This document shows positions 37,901-62,825 of a stretch of 64,000 nt of DNA, piece after piece; within the stretch, counting starts at the first letter, position 1, and the number at the start of each line of letters is the position of its first letter. A program made the translations under genes and the position numbers. The DNA lies in assembly GCF_024868665.1 (NCBI RefSeq), contig NC_079910.1, forward strand, positions 11,403,048 through 11,467,047. The letters run 5' to 3'. This stretch comes from Triplophysa rosa. Taxonomy: Eukaryota > Chordata > Actinopteri > Cypriniformes > Nemacheilidae. The notes below the pieces were generated by a model. The model had not been told where the DNA came from, did not search any database, and worked only from the letters and a program-made list of their open reading frames with translations.

Positions 37901-39612
37901 AACAAAGCTCAGGCAGCACTAGAAAAAGCTAGTGATGCCAAGAAAAAGGTGGATCATTCAAACAACGACCTGCGGGACCTCATCAAACAGATTCGTGAAT
38001 TTCTCATGCGTGAGTTATCCTACCGATTTTATGGACGTTCTGTCTTATCTGACAATTATTAATGATCAGTCGAAAGTGGTTCACATGTCACACTTTGGTC
38101 ATGTTAAATATTCGCAGTGGAGGGGGCGGATCCCGACAGCATTGAGGCAGTGGCCAATCGAGTTCTGGAGCTGTCTATTCCTGCCTCACCCAAGCAGATC
38201 CGACACCTTGCGGACGAGATTAAAGACCGGGTCAAGAGTCTGTCCAATGTGGATGCCATTCTAGAGCAGACTCAGAATGACGTCCGTAAAGCAGAACAGC
38301 TGCTGCTAGATGCCAAGAAAGCCAGGTATGTGTTAAAACGATTTAGCGTGTGGTGATTGTCTTTAGTTGTGCATTGATTTTGTGATTCATAACAAAGTCT
38401 CTGCGTTCTCCTACCATAGGAATAAGGCAGAGGGGGTGAAAGACACAACAGTGAGTGTAAAACAAGCACTGAATGATGCCGGCAAAGCCCAGGCGGCTGC
38501 CGAGAAGGCCATTGAAAAAGCTCGGAATGACATTGGCTTAACCCAGAACCGGCTTGCACAGGTATAACTACTTTAATGTGAACATACATTTATCATTTTT
38601 ATACAAGAGCCCTTACAAGCATTATGTTGCTAAAGATCCAATCAGAGACCACAGCTCAGGAGAGAGATCTTGACAATGCTATGGACAGGCTAGGAGATCT
38701 TGGGCGCCAGATTGAGGCCTTAAAAACCAAACGTGCCAACAACAGCCTGGATGCGGCACGGGCAGAGGAAACAGCCACCATGGCACGAGACAAGGCCAAT
38801 GAAGCTAAAGAGGTGTGTGTGTGGTCATGACTTGCAAAACACTTTTTAATTTTACTTTATTTATCAGTAGTTTAGTAACTTTCTTTGCCTGTTTTAGATT
38901 CTGGATGGCGAGCTATCCGATAAGTATCGTACTGTTCAGGGCCTAATGGACAATAAAGTAAAGACAATGCAGGAAGCCAAGCAGAAAGCTGAGCGTCTGC
39001 GAGATGAAGCCAAGGAGTTGCTAAAGGACGCACATGATAAACTCCAGAGACTGGAAGGTGAGTGTGAGGGAAAGTAGGGATGTAGTTTTAGATCGAATAC
39101 AGTGTATCTTTATATTCTTTTTGTAAATTAATACAACAAAAAACAGTACATGTTATGGCATGCATGAAATATAATTTTATTACCATTAAATTCTAAGCAA
39201 CATTTTAAGTTAAAACTTGGTTTCATTTATCTCTGTGATTGTATGTGTTTTCTTGCTAAAACTTATATTTCTGGGTTTAAAAGATAAAATAACAGATTTT
39301 CAATATGGTTTCAGAACTTTACATCCAACTCTATTGTTATGAAGATTTTCTGTCAAATAACCAAAAACAAATCGCCCTCTTGTGGTAATAAGTAATAGTG
39401 ATTTTTTAGAGGAAGGTGGTTATTGTTTTATTTTCTAGTACATTTTTCTAATAAATTTGTGTTGTGTGTTCACAGAGCTAGAGAAAGACTATGACGAAAA
39501 CCAACAGGTATTGGAGGGCAAAGCCAAGCAGCTGGATGGCCTGGAAGATAAAATGAAGGCAATCCTTAGTGCCATCAATAAGAAAATTCAGATCTACAAC
39601 ACCTGTCAGTAA
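17609..39612 (+). CDS. lamb2: Laminin subunit beta-2, with two in-frame TAA codons
   Basis: Secreted basement-membrane chain of beta-2 laminins (synaptic and glomerular in other vertebrates). Start ATG 17609 opens a signal peptide ([10 protein letters not shown]). Coding exons: 17609-17639, 25967-26136, 26226-26361, 28011-28084, 28524-28712, 28957-29020, 29522-29724, 29822-29942, 30044-30232, 30318-30497, 31086-31198, 31632-31711, 32352-32487, 32691-32849, 32950-33077, 33170-33299, 33388-33580, 33655-33798, 33894-34125, 34665-34828, 35121-35345, 35466-35683, 35771-35867, 35968-36340, 36456-36640, 37222-37463, 37549-37752, 37865-38009, 38118-38325, 38420-38561, 38636-38812, 38898-39057 and 39476-39612. 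All phases join to 1783 codons, ending YNTCQ-stop as in mammalian LAMB2. Odd: TAA replaces a sense codon at 30494-30496 (codon 452) and 37726-37728 (codon 1452). Read as written, the product would be a truncated LN-LE fragment. It may be a young pseudogene, a null allele or a sequence error. Confidence 0.92.
19764..20157. mobile_element. Dispersed MITE-like repeat (AAAGGTCCAATGTATG family)
   Basis: Begins TTAAAGGTCCAATGTATGAA and ends AATTACACACTGGAATCTGTAA, roughly inverted ends. A shorter copy lies at 36676-36887, and an end fragment (TACACTGGACCTTTAA) lies near 24895-24910. It contains no coding frame. Confidence 0.6.
21760..21998. mobile_element. Fold-back MITE (GGCGGTTTCCCGGACAGGG family)
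   Basis: The left end reads GGCGGTTTCCCGGACAGGGA, followed by ACTAGTCCTAGACTAA. The right part has the complementary GGACCTAGTCCTGATTTAAA and AATCCCTGTTCG. The palindrome is imperfect and non-coding. Confidence 0.65.
22911..22940 (+). repeat. (GA)15 microsatellite
   Basis: An uninterrupted run of GA dinucleotides in lamb2 intron 1. Confidence 0.95.
24018..24107. repeat. Internal fragment of the GGGATAGTTCACCC MITE family
   Basis: Contains the inner segment GAAACCAAACATTGGCCCCC followed by TATGGACACAAAGCCACTGA and AAAATATCTTCT, as in the fuller copies. Both outer ends are missing. Confidence 0.55.
25000..25504. mobile_element. Dispersed cyprinid-type repeat (CCATAGACTGTATAAAATATGGACGTAG)
   Basis: Starts CCATAGACTGTATAAAATAT and contains a GC-rich core (GGCGGAGCCGG, GACGTCACCC). 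It ends with an ACGTATTGGTTTCACAAGAG stretch. It resembles a common dispersed repeat of fish genomes. No coding capacity is seen. It lies 460 bp before lamb2 exon 2. Confidence 0.5.
26362..28010 (+). other. lamb2 intron 3 (1.6 kb), no gene seen
   Basis: A/T-rich sequence with only short chance frames. The minus-strand frame near 27761-27955 is rich in Arg/Glu but has no recognisable domain. Confidence 0.5.
30494..30496 (+). other. lamb2: Premature in-frame TAA, lamb2 codon 452
   Basis: The frame was checked by distance: two bases complete the split first codon of exon 30318-30497, and 174 bases (58 codons) separate 30320 from 30494. The paralogue has TGT CAG at this place, where lamb2 has TGC TAA. 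A single C-to-T change of CAA would explain the stop. Confidence 0.9.
30545..30850. mobile_element. GGGATAGTTCACCC-family fold-back MITE in lamb2 intron 10
   Basis: Left end TAGTTTACCCAAAATTGCAA, right end TTTGGGTGAACTTTCCCTTAA. Inner arms are built on AAAGAAGATATTTTGAAGGA and its degenerate complement. Non-coding. Confidence 0.7.
31763..32301. mobile_element. Nested fold-back MITE (TAGGGCTGTCAAACGATTAATC family)
   Basis: The left end TAGGGCTGTCAAACGATTAA is matched by an inverted right end AATCGTTTGACAGCCCTA at about 32088. A second partial right arm ends in TGACAGCCCTA at 32301, so one and a half copies lie in tandem. The interior is A/T rich with repeated TATATA/ATGTATAT strings. It fills most of the intron 31712-32351. 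Confidence 0.75.
32691..33580 (+). other. lamb2: lamb2 LF domain exons
   Basis: Exons 32691-32849, 32950-33077, 33170-33299 and 33388-33580 encode the globular LF domain ([55 protein letters not shown]). It lacks the basic 47-residue insert that lamb2l has here. Confidence 0.87.
33655..36340 (+). other. lamb2: lamb2 second LE array
   Basis: Exons 33655-33798, 33894-34125, 34665-34828, 35121-35345, 35466-35683, 35771-35867 and the 5' half of 35968-36340 encode the C-terminal LE modules. The end ([18 protein letters not shown], then [12 protein letters not shown]) follows mammalian LAMB2 closely, which supports orthology. The intron 34126-34664 is very A/T rich with no gene. Confidence 0.88.
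36676..36887. mobile_element. Second copy of the AAAGGTCCAATGTATG repeat
   Basis: Begins AAAGGTACAGTGTATGAAAT and ends TTACACACTGGACCTTTAAA. It shares AATTTAGTGGCAT and GTTGCGAATTGCAAC with the copy at 19764-20157. The rest of intron 36641-37221 is A/T rich with no gene. Confidence 0.65.
37726..37728 (+). other. lamb2: Premature in-frame TAA, lamb2 codon 1452
   Basis: The exon starts in phase 0 at 37549, and 177 bases (59 codons) precede the TAA. The codons around it read ATG TAA ATA. Family members have an ordinary residue here, so an A-to-T change of AAA or AAG (Lys), or a similar change, is likely. Confidence 0.9.
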
Positions 39613-41199
39613 TCTGTCAAAGAAAGGAGTCCTGAAACTGCTGCTGCACTGTTTTAAAACATCTGCCATTTCAATCCTTTTATGCTGCTACATTTTTGAC
39701 AACAGACTTACAAGATGCCAAACTGCCATAACATACAATGTCTGGAAAAAACTGTTACCAGTACAGCTGTTTCAGTGAAAGGCTATCGTTATTTATTAAC
39801 ATTCACATTAAAATATTAAAGGGATAGTTCACCTAAAAATGAAAATTCTGTCATCAATTATCCACCCGCAAAATTAAATTCCTTTGTTTTGCTTAACACA
39901 AAGGAAGATATTTGGAAGAATGTCAGTAACCAAACAGATCTCATCCCCCATTTACTGCTATTTTAGGGAAAACAAATACTATGGGAGTCAATGGGGGATG
40001 AGATCTGTTTGGTTACTGACATTCTTCCAAATATCTTCCTTTGTGTTAAGCAAAACAAAGGAATTTATTTTTGGGTGAACTATTCCTTTAATGTTGAATG
40101 GATTTCTGCAATAAAATACAGATGTGTGCTTGTAAGGAAGAGCAGTATTCCACTTTCTTGCCATTTGTGACAACTTGCTTGTTAATGACTGTATACATAC
40201 AATAAATGAAGAAACTGAGTTTGCTTGAATGTAAATTACACTGAATCCAATTCTGCTTGTCCTTCTGCAGCAACACCCACTTGCTTACTATTTTTTGAGT
40301 GATGTGTTTTTGCATTACACATAACATTTGTCTAATAGTGCCACTGCCTACTAAACTAACTAACTACTGTAAGAATGGAAAATACATTGTGAAGCACAAA
40401 AGTGAAGATTCTGTAGAGGTAAGCTGTTTAAGTTTCATATCTGTGTATAATGGCTGATCGATGTTGTCATATGAATGTGATATCAATGGCTTACAATGTA
40501 ATGTGTACATAAGGTTATTTTCCCAAAGACAAATTAACAATTTATTAAAAAATAAAACAATAATTCCCTGTGGTATTTTAACTGATTTCCTTTCATTGTA
40601 AGTTATGTTGGACTGGACCATTAACCGACTGAATGACAAGTAGAAAAAAATTCAGCTGCATAGACTGTGTATGAAAAGGGAAAAAATATAAAATACGTTA
40701 CTCTGTATTTTCTTTATTGTTGTTTTAAATGTATTTAAATGAATATTGTATTTGTCCCCCTTACGCCTCACAAACATATTTTTTTCATCGTTTCAAATAC
40801 ATTTTGTGTATGAGCGCAAATAAACGCACTGAAGTGGATCTAACGTTATATAACTACAGTGTTTCTTAAATTTTAATAAATTGTCTCTAATAATAAACAC
40901 TTTACAGACAATTTCATTTCACGGTTTAAAAAACAATTCACTTGCGACTGACCGCAAAAGCACCCGGAAGTGGAGTGTATGTTTATGTGTGTGGGGCAGG
41001 TTGGCGAGATCTCCGTCTTTCCCCGGTTTGTTTTTGTTCTCCAGCAAAGTGCGAGACAGTGAGCAGAGACCGGCTCATCAAGTGGAGGAGTCGTTCCGTC
41101 TTCTTTGTTTCTCTACAAGACAGATCGGTTTCTGGCTCAACATTGCAACATGGGCCCTGGTTAATACTCTTTTGGAAATAAAGACAAAATTGATATTTT
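39613..41199 (+). other. lamb2 3' UTR and lamb2-usp19 intergenic region
   Basis: The lamb2 3' UTR carries a palindromic MITE (39823-40092) and AATAAA signals at 40110-40115 and 40201-40206. The next 700 bp are A/T rich with no gene. Near 40964-40972 an ETS-type site (CCCGGAAGT) precedes the CpG-rich start region of usp19. No RNA gene is seen. Confidence 0.5.
39823..40092. mobile_element. GGGATAGTTCACC fold-back MITE with 77-bp perfect arms
   Basis: Ends AAAGGGATAGTTCACC and GGTGAACTATTCCTTTAA. The inner arms 39876-39952 and 39990-40066 are exact reverse complements over 77 bp, separated by 37 bp. Most other copies of the family in this window have diverged arms. It lies 211 bp after the lamb2 stop and before the first polyadenylation signal. 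Confidence 0.9.
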
Positions 41200-41336
41200 A
41201 GAGGAGCGCTGATGCGGCTCTGGGGCGGTCGGCGGCCCGTTGCCGTGTCTGAAGCCAGGGGCTGAATTTAGCCGCAGTCGCCGCTAACGGAGATAGGACG
41301 CGCCGCCTCAACTCGTCGTGGCACTGACAAAGCAAC
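40964..41336 (+). promoter_or_regulatory. usp19: Candidate usp19 promoter and non-coding exon 1
   Basis: An ETS-type CCCGGAAGT lies at 40964-40972. From about 41200 the sequence is CpG rich (GGGGCGGTCGGCGGCCCG, GACGCGCCGCC) and TATA-less. It ends AGCAAC|GTAAGA, so exon 1 probably ends at 41336. The next exon starts after the acceptor at 42421. The transcription start is not visible. Confidence 0.45.
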
Positions 41337-42089
41337 GTAAGATTTCTTCGAAACAACAGGTGTCATACACAAGTATCATAAATTGCCTTTAATTCTCTTA
41401 CAGATAACGTTAGATATACGTTTGACAACGCCGCACCACCCGACCTTGCGGTAAAGTATTCGACAGCGCGTGCTATTATAGACTAAACGCGTGATTAGCT
41501 CTTGCCGGTGCAGGTTGGGAGGCCTCGCGCTGTGTGTATTTAACACAACACAGCTCTCTGCCTTGTTACAGCCAGCAAACGATGTTGAGGAAGGAGCTAC
41601 CCTGGTTTACGAGATTTAGCACCATTAAGTTAACCACTAACAAACGTTAGAGTGTTAGCTAGGTTAAGGTTAGCAGCCACGGCATTAGCGATCATTATAA
41701 GCTGATCGAGTTTCCACTGTTGACTTGTTCTCTGTCAACTGAAATAAAGAACACATTTTTGAAGACTTTATTGACAGTGTCTTGTCAGATTTGTATGATG
41801 TTCATGATCTAGCTGGTCTTCGTCTTGGTAATGACAGCGAAATGTCAGCACAGGAACAGCAACCGGTATCTTGCTGGAACACAGTGCTTTCTAATAAATG
41901 GCCATAAAGGAATTAATTGAAGTATTTAGACGTTTGCCGAACGCACTGGCTTTTTATGAAGCGGGTATGAATGTATATTTGAGGAAAATAAAAAGTCCAG
42001 TGGAATCCTCCAAGTAATAGTGGAGTCAGAACGCCTAAGTATATTCACATAGGATTTTTATGAATATAAACCCGTAATATTTCAGGTCT

Positions 42090-42296
42090 CCCTTACGAAA
42101 ATGAACCATGTTTTTTGTGGTACAATTGTAGTAACCATGGTCTTTTGGTGCAATGATTACTTGGAGCAAAACCATGATTTTACTACAGTTACCATCGTTT
42201 ACTATGGTTTTTACAAAAACATGGTTTTCAAATCATGGCTATTTTGTGATAACCATTGTTTTACTACAGTAACCATTTTTTAAATTTTCGTAAGGG
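42090..42296. mobile_element. MITE with CCCTTACGAAAAT ends, usp19 intron 1
   Basis: Left end CCCTTACGAAAATGAACCAT, right end AAATTTTCGTAAGGG, inverted. The interior is repeated ACCATGGT/ACTACAGTAACCAT-like sequence. Confidence 0.75.
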
Positions 42297-42585
42297 CTCT
42301 AGTAAAACTGACCATGGTTATGGTTTCTGTGCCGTTTCACACTAACGTTATATGTTTTATTTTAATTGTTCATTTCACATTTAAAGTGTAAAGCCATTTC
42401 AACTCTTCTTTTCCTCTTCAGTCTCCATCTGATTCTCTTCTGAGAGTACTCTCACTTCAAACGCCGCCAAGATAGCTGGACCGGGCAGGAAACGTCACAA
42501 TTCAGATCCAGACCCCTGTGGAAGCAGCTCCGGAAGTGGGAGCGAGGTGGGTGACGGCCGACCGGTTAGTGGCAAGTGGCTGAAG

Positions 42586-58158
<15,573 letters not shown>

Positions 58159-59106
58159 AACTTGACCTTAAAGCCAATGATAGTGATCACCGATGGCAGC
58201 CATTCAGGGAGTCTTACTTCCTCACAGAAAGACCTTTATTCTCACAGGTGGATCTAGCATGGCAGAGGTGCTCGTTGCACTTTTTTTTATTTGCGATTTG
58301 GACAAAGATTTGTGCAGACGTTTCCAGCACTAAGATGGAGGAAACTGCACAATATTTGGGCTGTATGCTCAACTGATGTATAATAAGGTTAATAATCTTA
58401 ATGCTTAAAGATGAATAATCCTCAAACAAATACATAAGTCTATTTGAAGAGTGATCTCCAAGAACTCTTCATCATGCACAGATCTGTACGTTTTTTTAAA
58501 GTATGTAAACATTTTAACACCTAAAAATTATGCCATTCACAATTTCACAGCTTGGGTAGGTTTCTTATAACTTGCTTGTATTTACACAAGTGTGTACCTT
58601 GGTAAAACCGATAAATGAGCACGATCAACATGATTTGTGTGGATGCACAGAAGAACTTGTTTAAACGTTTTGTTTTGTTTTTGTTCTGAATTTCTTTGAA
58701 GTGTTCCTTTGTTAGTGTCTTTAAGTGATTTACAAAGTGGTTGCATTTGTAAACATGTTGTAAGAGTGGACAATTGTTTAGGGTTTTTGAGACACTCAGA
58801 CAGCTTGATGTCCCGTTCTTTCTCATAAGACAATCCAGCGATTGATTTTCTTGGTTTAACACCATGGTAAAACCTGTGGAAATGCATACATGAAGTGCAA
58901 AACAGGCTTGATTAACTGACATGCATGTTGACCTAAAATAATCTAGTACTGTGTATTATATCTTTGTTTTTCCTCAGTTTTGAGTGAGTTGTCTTGTTTC
59001 CTCCATTCCCTCTGTTTTTGTATTGGACTGCATAGTAAATTGGAACTGGGGGTTTGATCGGAAGAATGCTGCTGTGAATAAAACAGAAATGGTTAATATA
59101 AATAAA

Positions 59107-59808
59107 AGCTTTTTTGCGTAATACCCTTAAAGGTTATAGCTGTATGTTTGTTTATTTCAATTTTTACATTAAAGATCAAGGACATTTAAAGAGATAATAT
59201 TTCACCTTTAAATCAGAAGAGAAAAATTTGTTGAATTTGTCATGCTAGTATTTGCTTTCTTAAATGCTTTATGCTTTTTTCCTTTGACTACTTTAAAAAG
59301 GTTAATTTTGTATTTTAAATAATCTTGATTTATTTATGAGATTATGATGATTAGATTCGTGCAAATGTATTCTTTGCAGTATTTTAGATTCCGTTGTCGC
59401 GTAGTGCCAGTAGGTCGCGCTCTCACAACCTATGCTTATCCGTTGCCGGCCGCCCAGGCAGTCTCGCGATACTTCACACTAACAAGGAAGTCAAACTTGT
59501 CATTGTAGAAGCCGGTCAGAGAACTCCGCGATTTAAACGCAATAACGATCCGAAATTATTTTGCACAGAATTACTCGACGAATGATTAAATCAACTAACT
59601 TCCACAAATAGCATCATGTATTACAACTATCTGTCTGTTGGTTGAGATGCGAGTCATCTGCCTAACCTACATGCAATCTGGATGAACTGTCACTCATCCC
59701 CAATTTAAGATCCTTTAGTTCGTCTACTTTATTGTATCGTTGTCTTTATTTAAACAGGCATAGCAGTACGTCGTTTTTGAATATACAAGCATATCAACAT
59801 TTAGCGCA
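59107..59808 (+). promoter_or_regulatory. usp19 to HAD-like gene spacer and candidate promoter
   Basis: A/T-rich up to about 59390, then locally CpG rich. TCTCGCGA at 59462-59469 matches the core of a motif found in TATA-less vertebrate promoters. The 5' UTR of the next gene probably begins between 59470 and 59800. No other feature is seen. Confidence 0.4.
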
Positions 59809-61314
59809 ATGTATAACTCGGAGTCGGAGAGGACGCGTGAAACAAGTTTTGATGAACTCAAAAGCAACGGATGCAGAACTGATGTGAACTCTAACGGGAC
59901 ACGTGAGGATAAAGCATTGACTGACTCGCGAAGAACTGACAAATAACTTGTCCTTAACTTTGATCTCAACAATACAATCCTTGTGTCTGATGCAGTCACA
60001 AGACAAGGAAGTGTAGCTGCTCTGGAATACTTCCTGTCCACTGTGACCTGGGGGCGTATGACGAAAGGTAAGGGGTTTTCTCATAACTTACTTTAAAAAG
60101 TAAACATTTGAAAATGACCTATATCGTGTATAACGATATTTGCGTTTTTTTAGTATTACGTAGCATCGTGACGCAGACATTATCAGCATAACCCTTAGTT
60201 CTGCTCTCTCTTCAGGTAAATGGGAGTGGATGTCTGATTCACCATCTTTACTCCAGCCTTGTACAGGTGCTGTCACATACTACTCCCAGTTTGGCAGGGT
60301 GGCAGGATTCACCACAGTAGGCCCAGGCCGACGGTTCCGGAAGGTCCTGGAGGAACATCTGGAGCTGCTTCGATGGCCACCCGACTTACCTGAGGATAAG
60401 GAGCTGTCTGTTAAAGGAGAAGATGGGAAGCTGTACCACTGGATCCTACCTTCATTCTTCCAGATGCTGCACGACTTGACTTCAGAGGGTGTGGAGTTCT
60501 CCATCGTCTTCCGTACCTTTGGCACAGACCTGCCTCGGGTTTTGTCCACTGTCCGACGTGCTGTTGAGGATGGGTCACATCCGCTCTTTCCCGACCTACC
60601 GGCTCTGAAGGTATTTCATATTTGATGATGTGTAAGTCTTCTTGGAGTTATCCTAGATGAGCCTCATGAACGTTTAACCTCACAGTTGAGGGTGAATGTA
60701 ACTGCCGGGCGGATTAGGTGCAGCAGGAAGGGTGCAGTGCTGACTCGTGGAGAGGAGCGTGTAGCCACAGGAGAAGGAGAGCGATGTGTGTACCAGTATC
60801 TGAGTGCTGCCGAGGGTCTAAGTGGCTTTCAGGACCACTTTGACTGGTGAGGAGGCACTTGAAAAGGGTGATCAGTTCTATAGAGTGCTGAATTATTGTT
60901 GTTTATCAATGGCAGACTTTCCTTTCCTAATAGGTGGGCACGGAACACATACTCCATTTTAGGAGGTAAACCACTCTGGATTGACCCTTTTGACTCCAAG
61001 GTTCAACATATCTTCATTGATGACAATATTAGGCAGAATGATGAGGACACTATTGTCCTTCCTAAGGTGTGTGATGTGCTTTTTTAGAATTTCCAACTCA
61101 AGCTTTATAAACAGTCACTATATTCTCTTAAATGTTTCTGTAGGTGTTTTTGGACCCAGAGGGCTTGCAGACTCGAACAGCTTCAACATCAGAGCTGTAT
61201 GATCTGTGCCTTGTACAGAATGATCTGATGAAGGCTATTTCTGACCCTGGTTATTTTACCCAACGCATCCTGATCTGCATGGAGAATTACGAGGGGAACA
61301 TCCAAAAAGGATAG
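59809..61314 (+). CDS. HAD-like protein of unknown function, TAA at codon 46
   Basis: Five exons (59809-60067, 60216-60610, 60686-60846, 60934-61066, 61144-61314) join in phase to 372 codons plus TAG. I do not recognise a named gene. The fold looks HAD-like: a first motif LVLNFDLNNTI near residue 50, and a later acidic motif IFIDDNIRQND in exon 60934-61066 of the kind that closes HAD active sites. The second Asp of the usual D-x-D motif is Asn here, so phosphatase activity is doubtful. There is no signal peptide or membrane segment. Start ATG 59809 gives an open polar leader, but TAA 59944-59946 interrupts it just before the conserved motif (DK-stop-LVLNFD). No acceptor lies between that TAA and the motif, so splicing cannot remove it. 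The 3' UTR may end after ATTAAA at 62387-62392. Confidence 0.7.
59944..59946 (+). other. Premature in-frame TAA, codon 46 of the HAD-like gene
   Basis: 135 bases (45 codons) separate it from ATG 59809, in the same frame as the LVLNFDLNNT motif that follows directly. It probably replaces a Lys codon (AAA AAA to AAA TAA). Confidence 0.8.
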
Positions 61315-62587
61315 CTAGGTTAACCTAAGATCATACCAGAAACTATAAGATAGAATAGACAGATGACGAGACTCATTTTGGATAAACACAATCACAGGTC
61401 AACACAACAAATATAATGAACGATGTCACAATGCACAGATCTATATACAGACATATTTTTACTACCTTGTTTTATTTTAGTTTTTGGTTAAATTATTAGA
61501 TCACAGAGAGTTTTAATGGTTTCAGTTCTACAGGTGTGTGAATAGAGCAAATTTAATCTTAAAGAAGCCAGGTCTTATTTGAACCTTTATGAAATGGGTT
61601 ATATATTGAAGAGCACACGCACAGTTTTTTAGAAGTGTCATATAGTGTCATATAAACATTGGCAGCTGTTCCATAGATTTTTTGTTCTTGGCACATGAAC
61701 AGAGGCATGAAGATGGTTCTTGCAGAGACGTCTTGCCGCCATCAGTATTCTCAGGGTTTGAACATCAAGGGTATTTTTAGGATTATTTCCATTTAGATGC
61801 ATTTTACAAAAATGTTGAATACGGACACACTTGAATTTGTAGATTTTTTTTAAATCTTCGTTTTTGCACTTGGATTGTGTATTAAGGCTATTTTTGTTAT
61901 ATTTTGTTCTAATACCCTGCTTGAAGATGTGTATCTGAAACTAACCAAAACAGAATTTCAAGAATGTTTTATTGATTGTTTGAGTTACTTAAAATTTGAC
62001 CTATACAATACACAAGCACTTTTACATGTACATTCTCATATTCTTCATTTTAACATCATGTCAGATGTTTAGGAAGATGATGACTATAAATACACTTGTT
62101 TACATTATTTACATCACATGTTGCAGTTTAATGAGAATGTGTCTGCTTCTCAAAATTCATCATTTTAAAGTAACTTTAAAGAGATTTAAAGCAATTTCTA
62201 ATCGTAGTAAATTGTTTAGACAATTGTTGCCTTTAGACTGTGAACGGTAATAGGATTTTCTTTCGCTATAAAAGTGATTAAGTTTGTCCTACTGGGGTGG
62301 CTGCACAGCTTCTGCTCTTACGTGATGGTTTATTTATTATACTTGAAAATTGGGTATTTGTGGGGTTTTTTTTGTTTTTGGTGAATATTAAACATTGTTT
62401 TAAAAAGGAGCACGTTTGTTTTATGCCTCTTTTTATTTTAACAGCAGGTGATTTCTCTGACTGATTTCATCACTTCACATTAACAAACGCGGTAACACTT
62501 GATAAGAGCAGTAAATAATAGTGAGGTTTCATGTAATCTCTTTAATGGCAACATAACTACAAAACACAAAGTCGCGTGCGCGTGAGT
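61315..62587 (+). other. 3' UTR of HAD-like gene and spacer to lrrc23
   Basis: A/T-rich, with chance frames only. ATTAAA at 62387-62392 is the best polyadenylation signal. From about 62570 the sequence becomes CpG rich (GTCGCGTGCGCGTG), marking the lrrc23 promoter. Confidence 0.5.
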
Positions 62588-62601
62588 GTTACCATGGTAA
62601 C
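62588..62601. promoter_or_regulatory. Perfect palindromic RFX X-box upstream of lrrc23
   Basis: GTTACCATGGTAAC fits the X-box consensus GTNRCC-N(0-3)-RGYAAC on both strands. It lies about 225 bp before the lrrc23 start codon, in a locally CpG-rich stretch. RFX factors drive motile-cilium genes through this site, and LRRC23 is a ciliary radial-spoke protein. Confidence 0.7.
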
Positions 62602-62825
62602 GTGCATAAACACGGTTCTGTTAGAGGCGTCAGAAACCGAAAACTTCGGCTCTACAACTTGAATTAAATCGGTTTGACTTTTACATTAACAAAAAAATTG
62701 TGAGCGTGGTAAGAGAAATTCTTGTTTGACGCAACCTGTTTTCACGTTACCTCGCTAGTTTGCCTGTTGAAGTTGTGATCGCAGTTAACTGACGAATCAT
62801 TTTTATAAAAGATTAATGACCTAAA

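Larger units (their letters stand above)
36456..39612 (+). other. lamb2: lamb2 coiled-coil and beta-knob exons, with the codon-1452 TAA
   Basis: Heptad-rich exons form the triple coiled coil. Exon 37549-37752 encodes the Cys-rich beta knob ([20 protein letters not shown]) and then resumes coiled coil with [17 protein letters not shown]. Downstream exons remain open and conserved ([27 protein letters not shown]). The conserved sequence after both stops suggests loss of function is recent or only apparent. Confidence 0.88.

Noticed and set aside
40881..41201. 106-codon frame before usp19 exon 1
   Set aside because: Composition is random and there is no splice or domain support. It overlaps the likely promoter.
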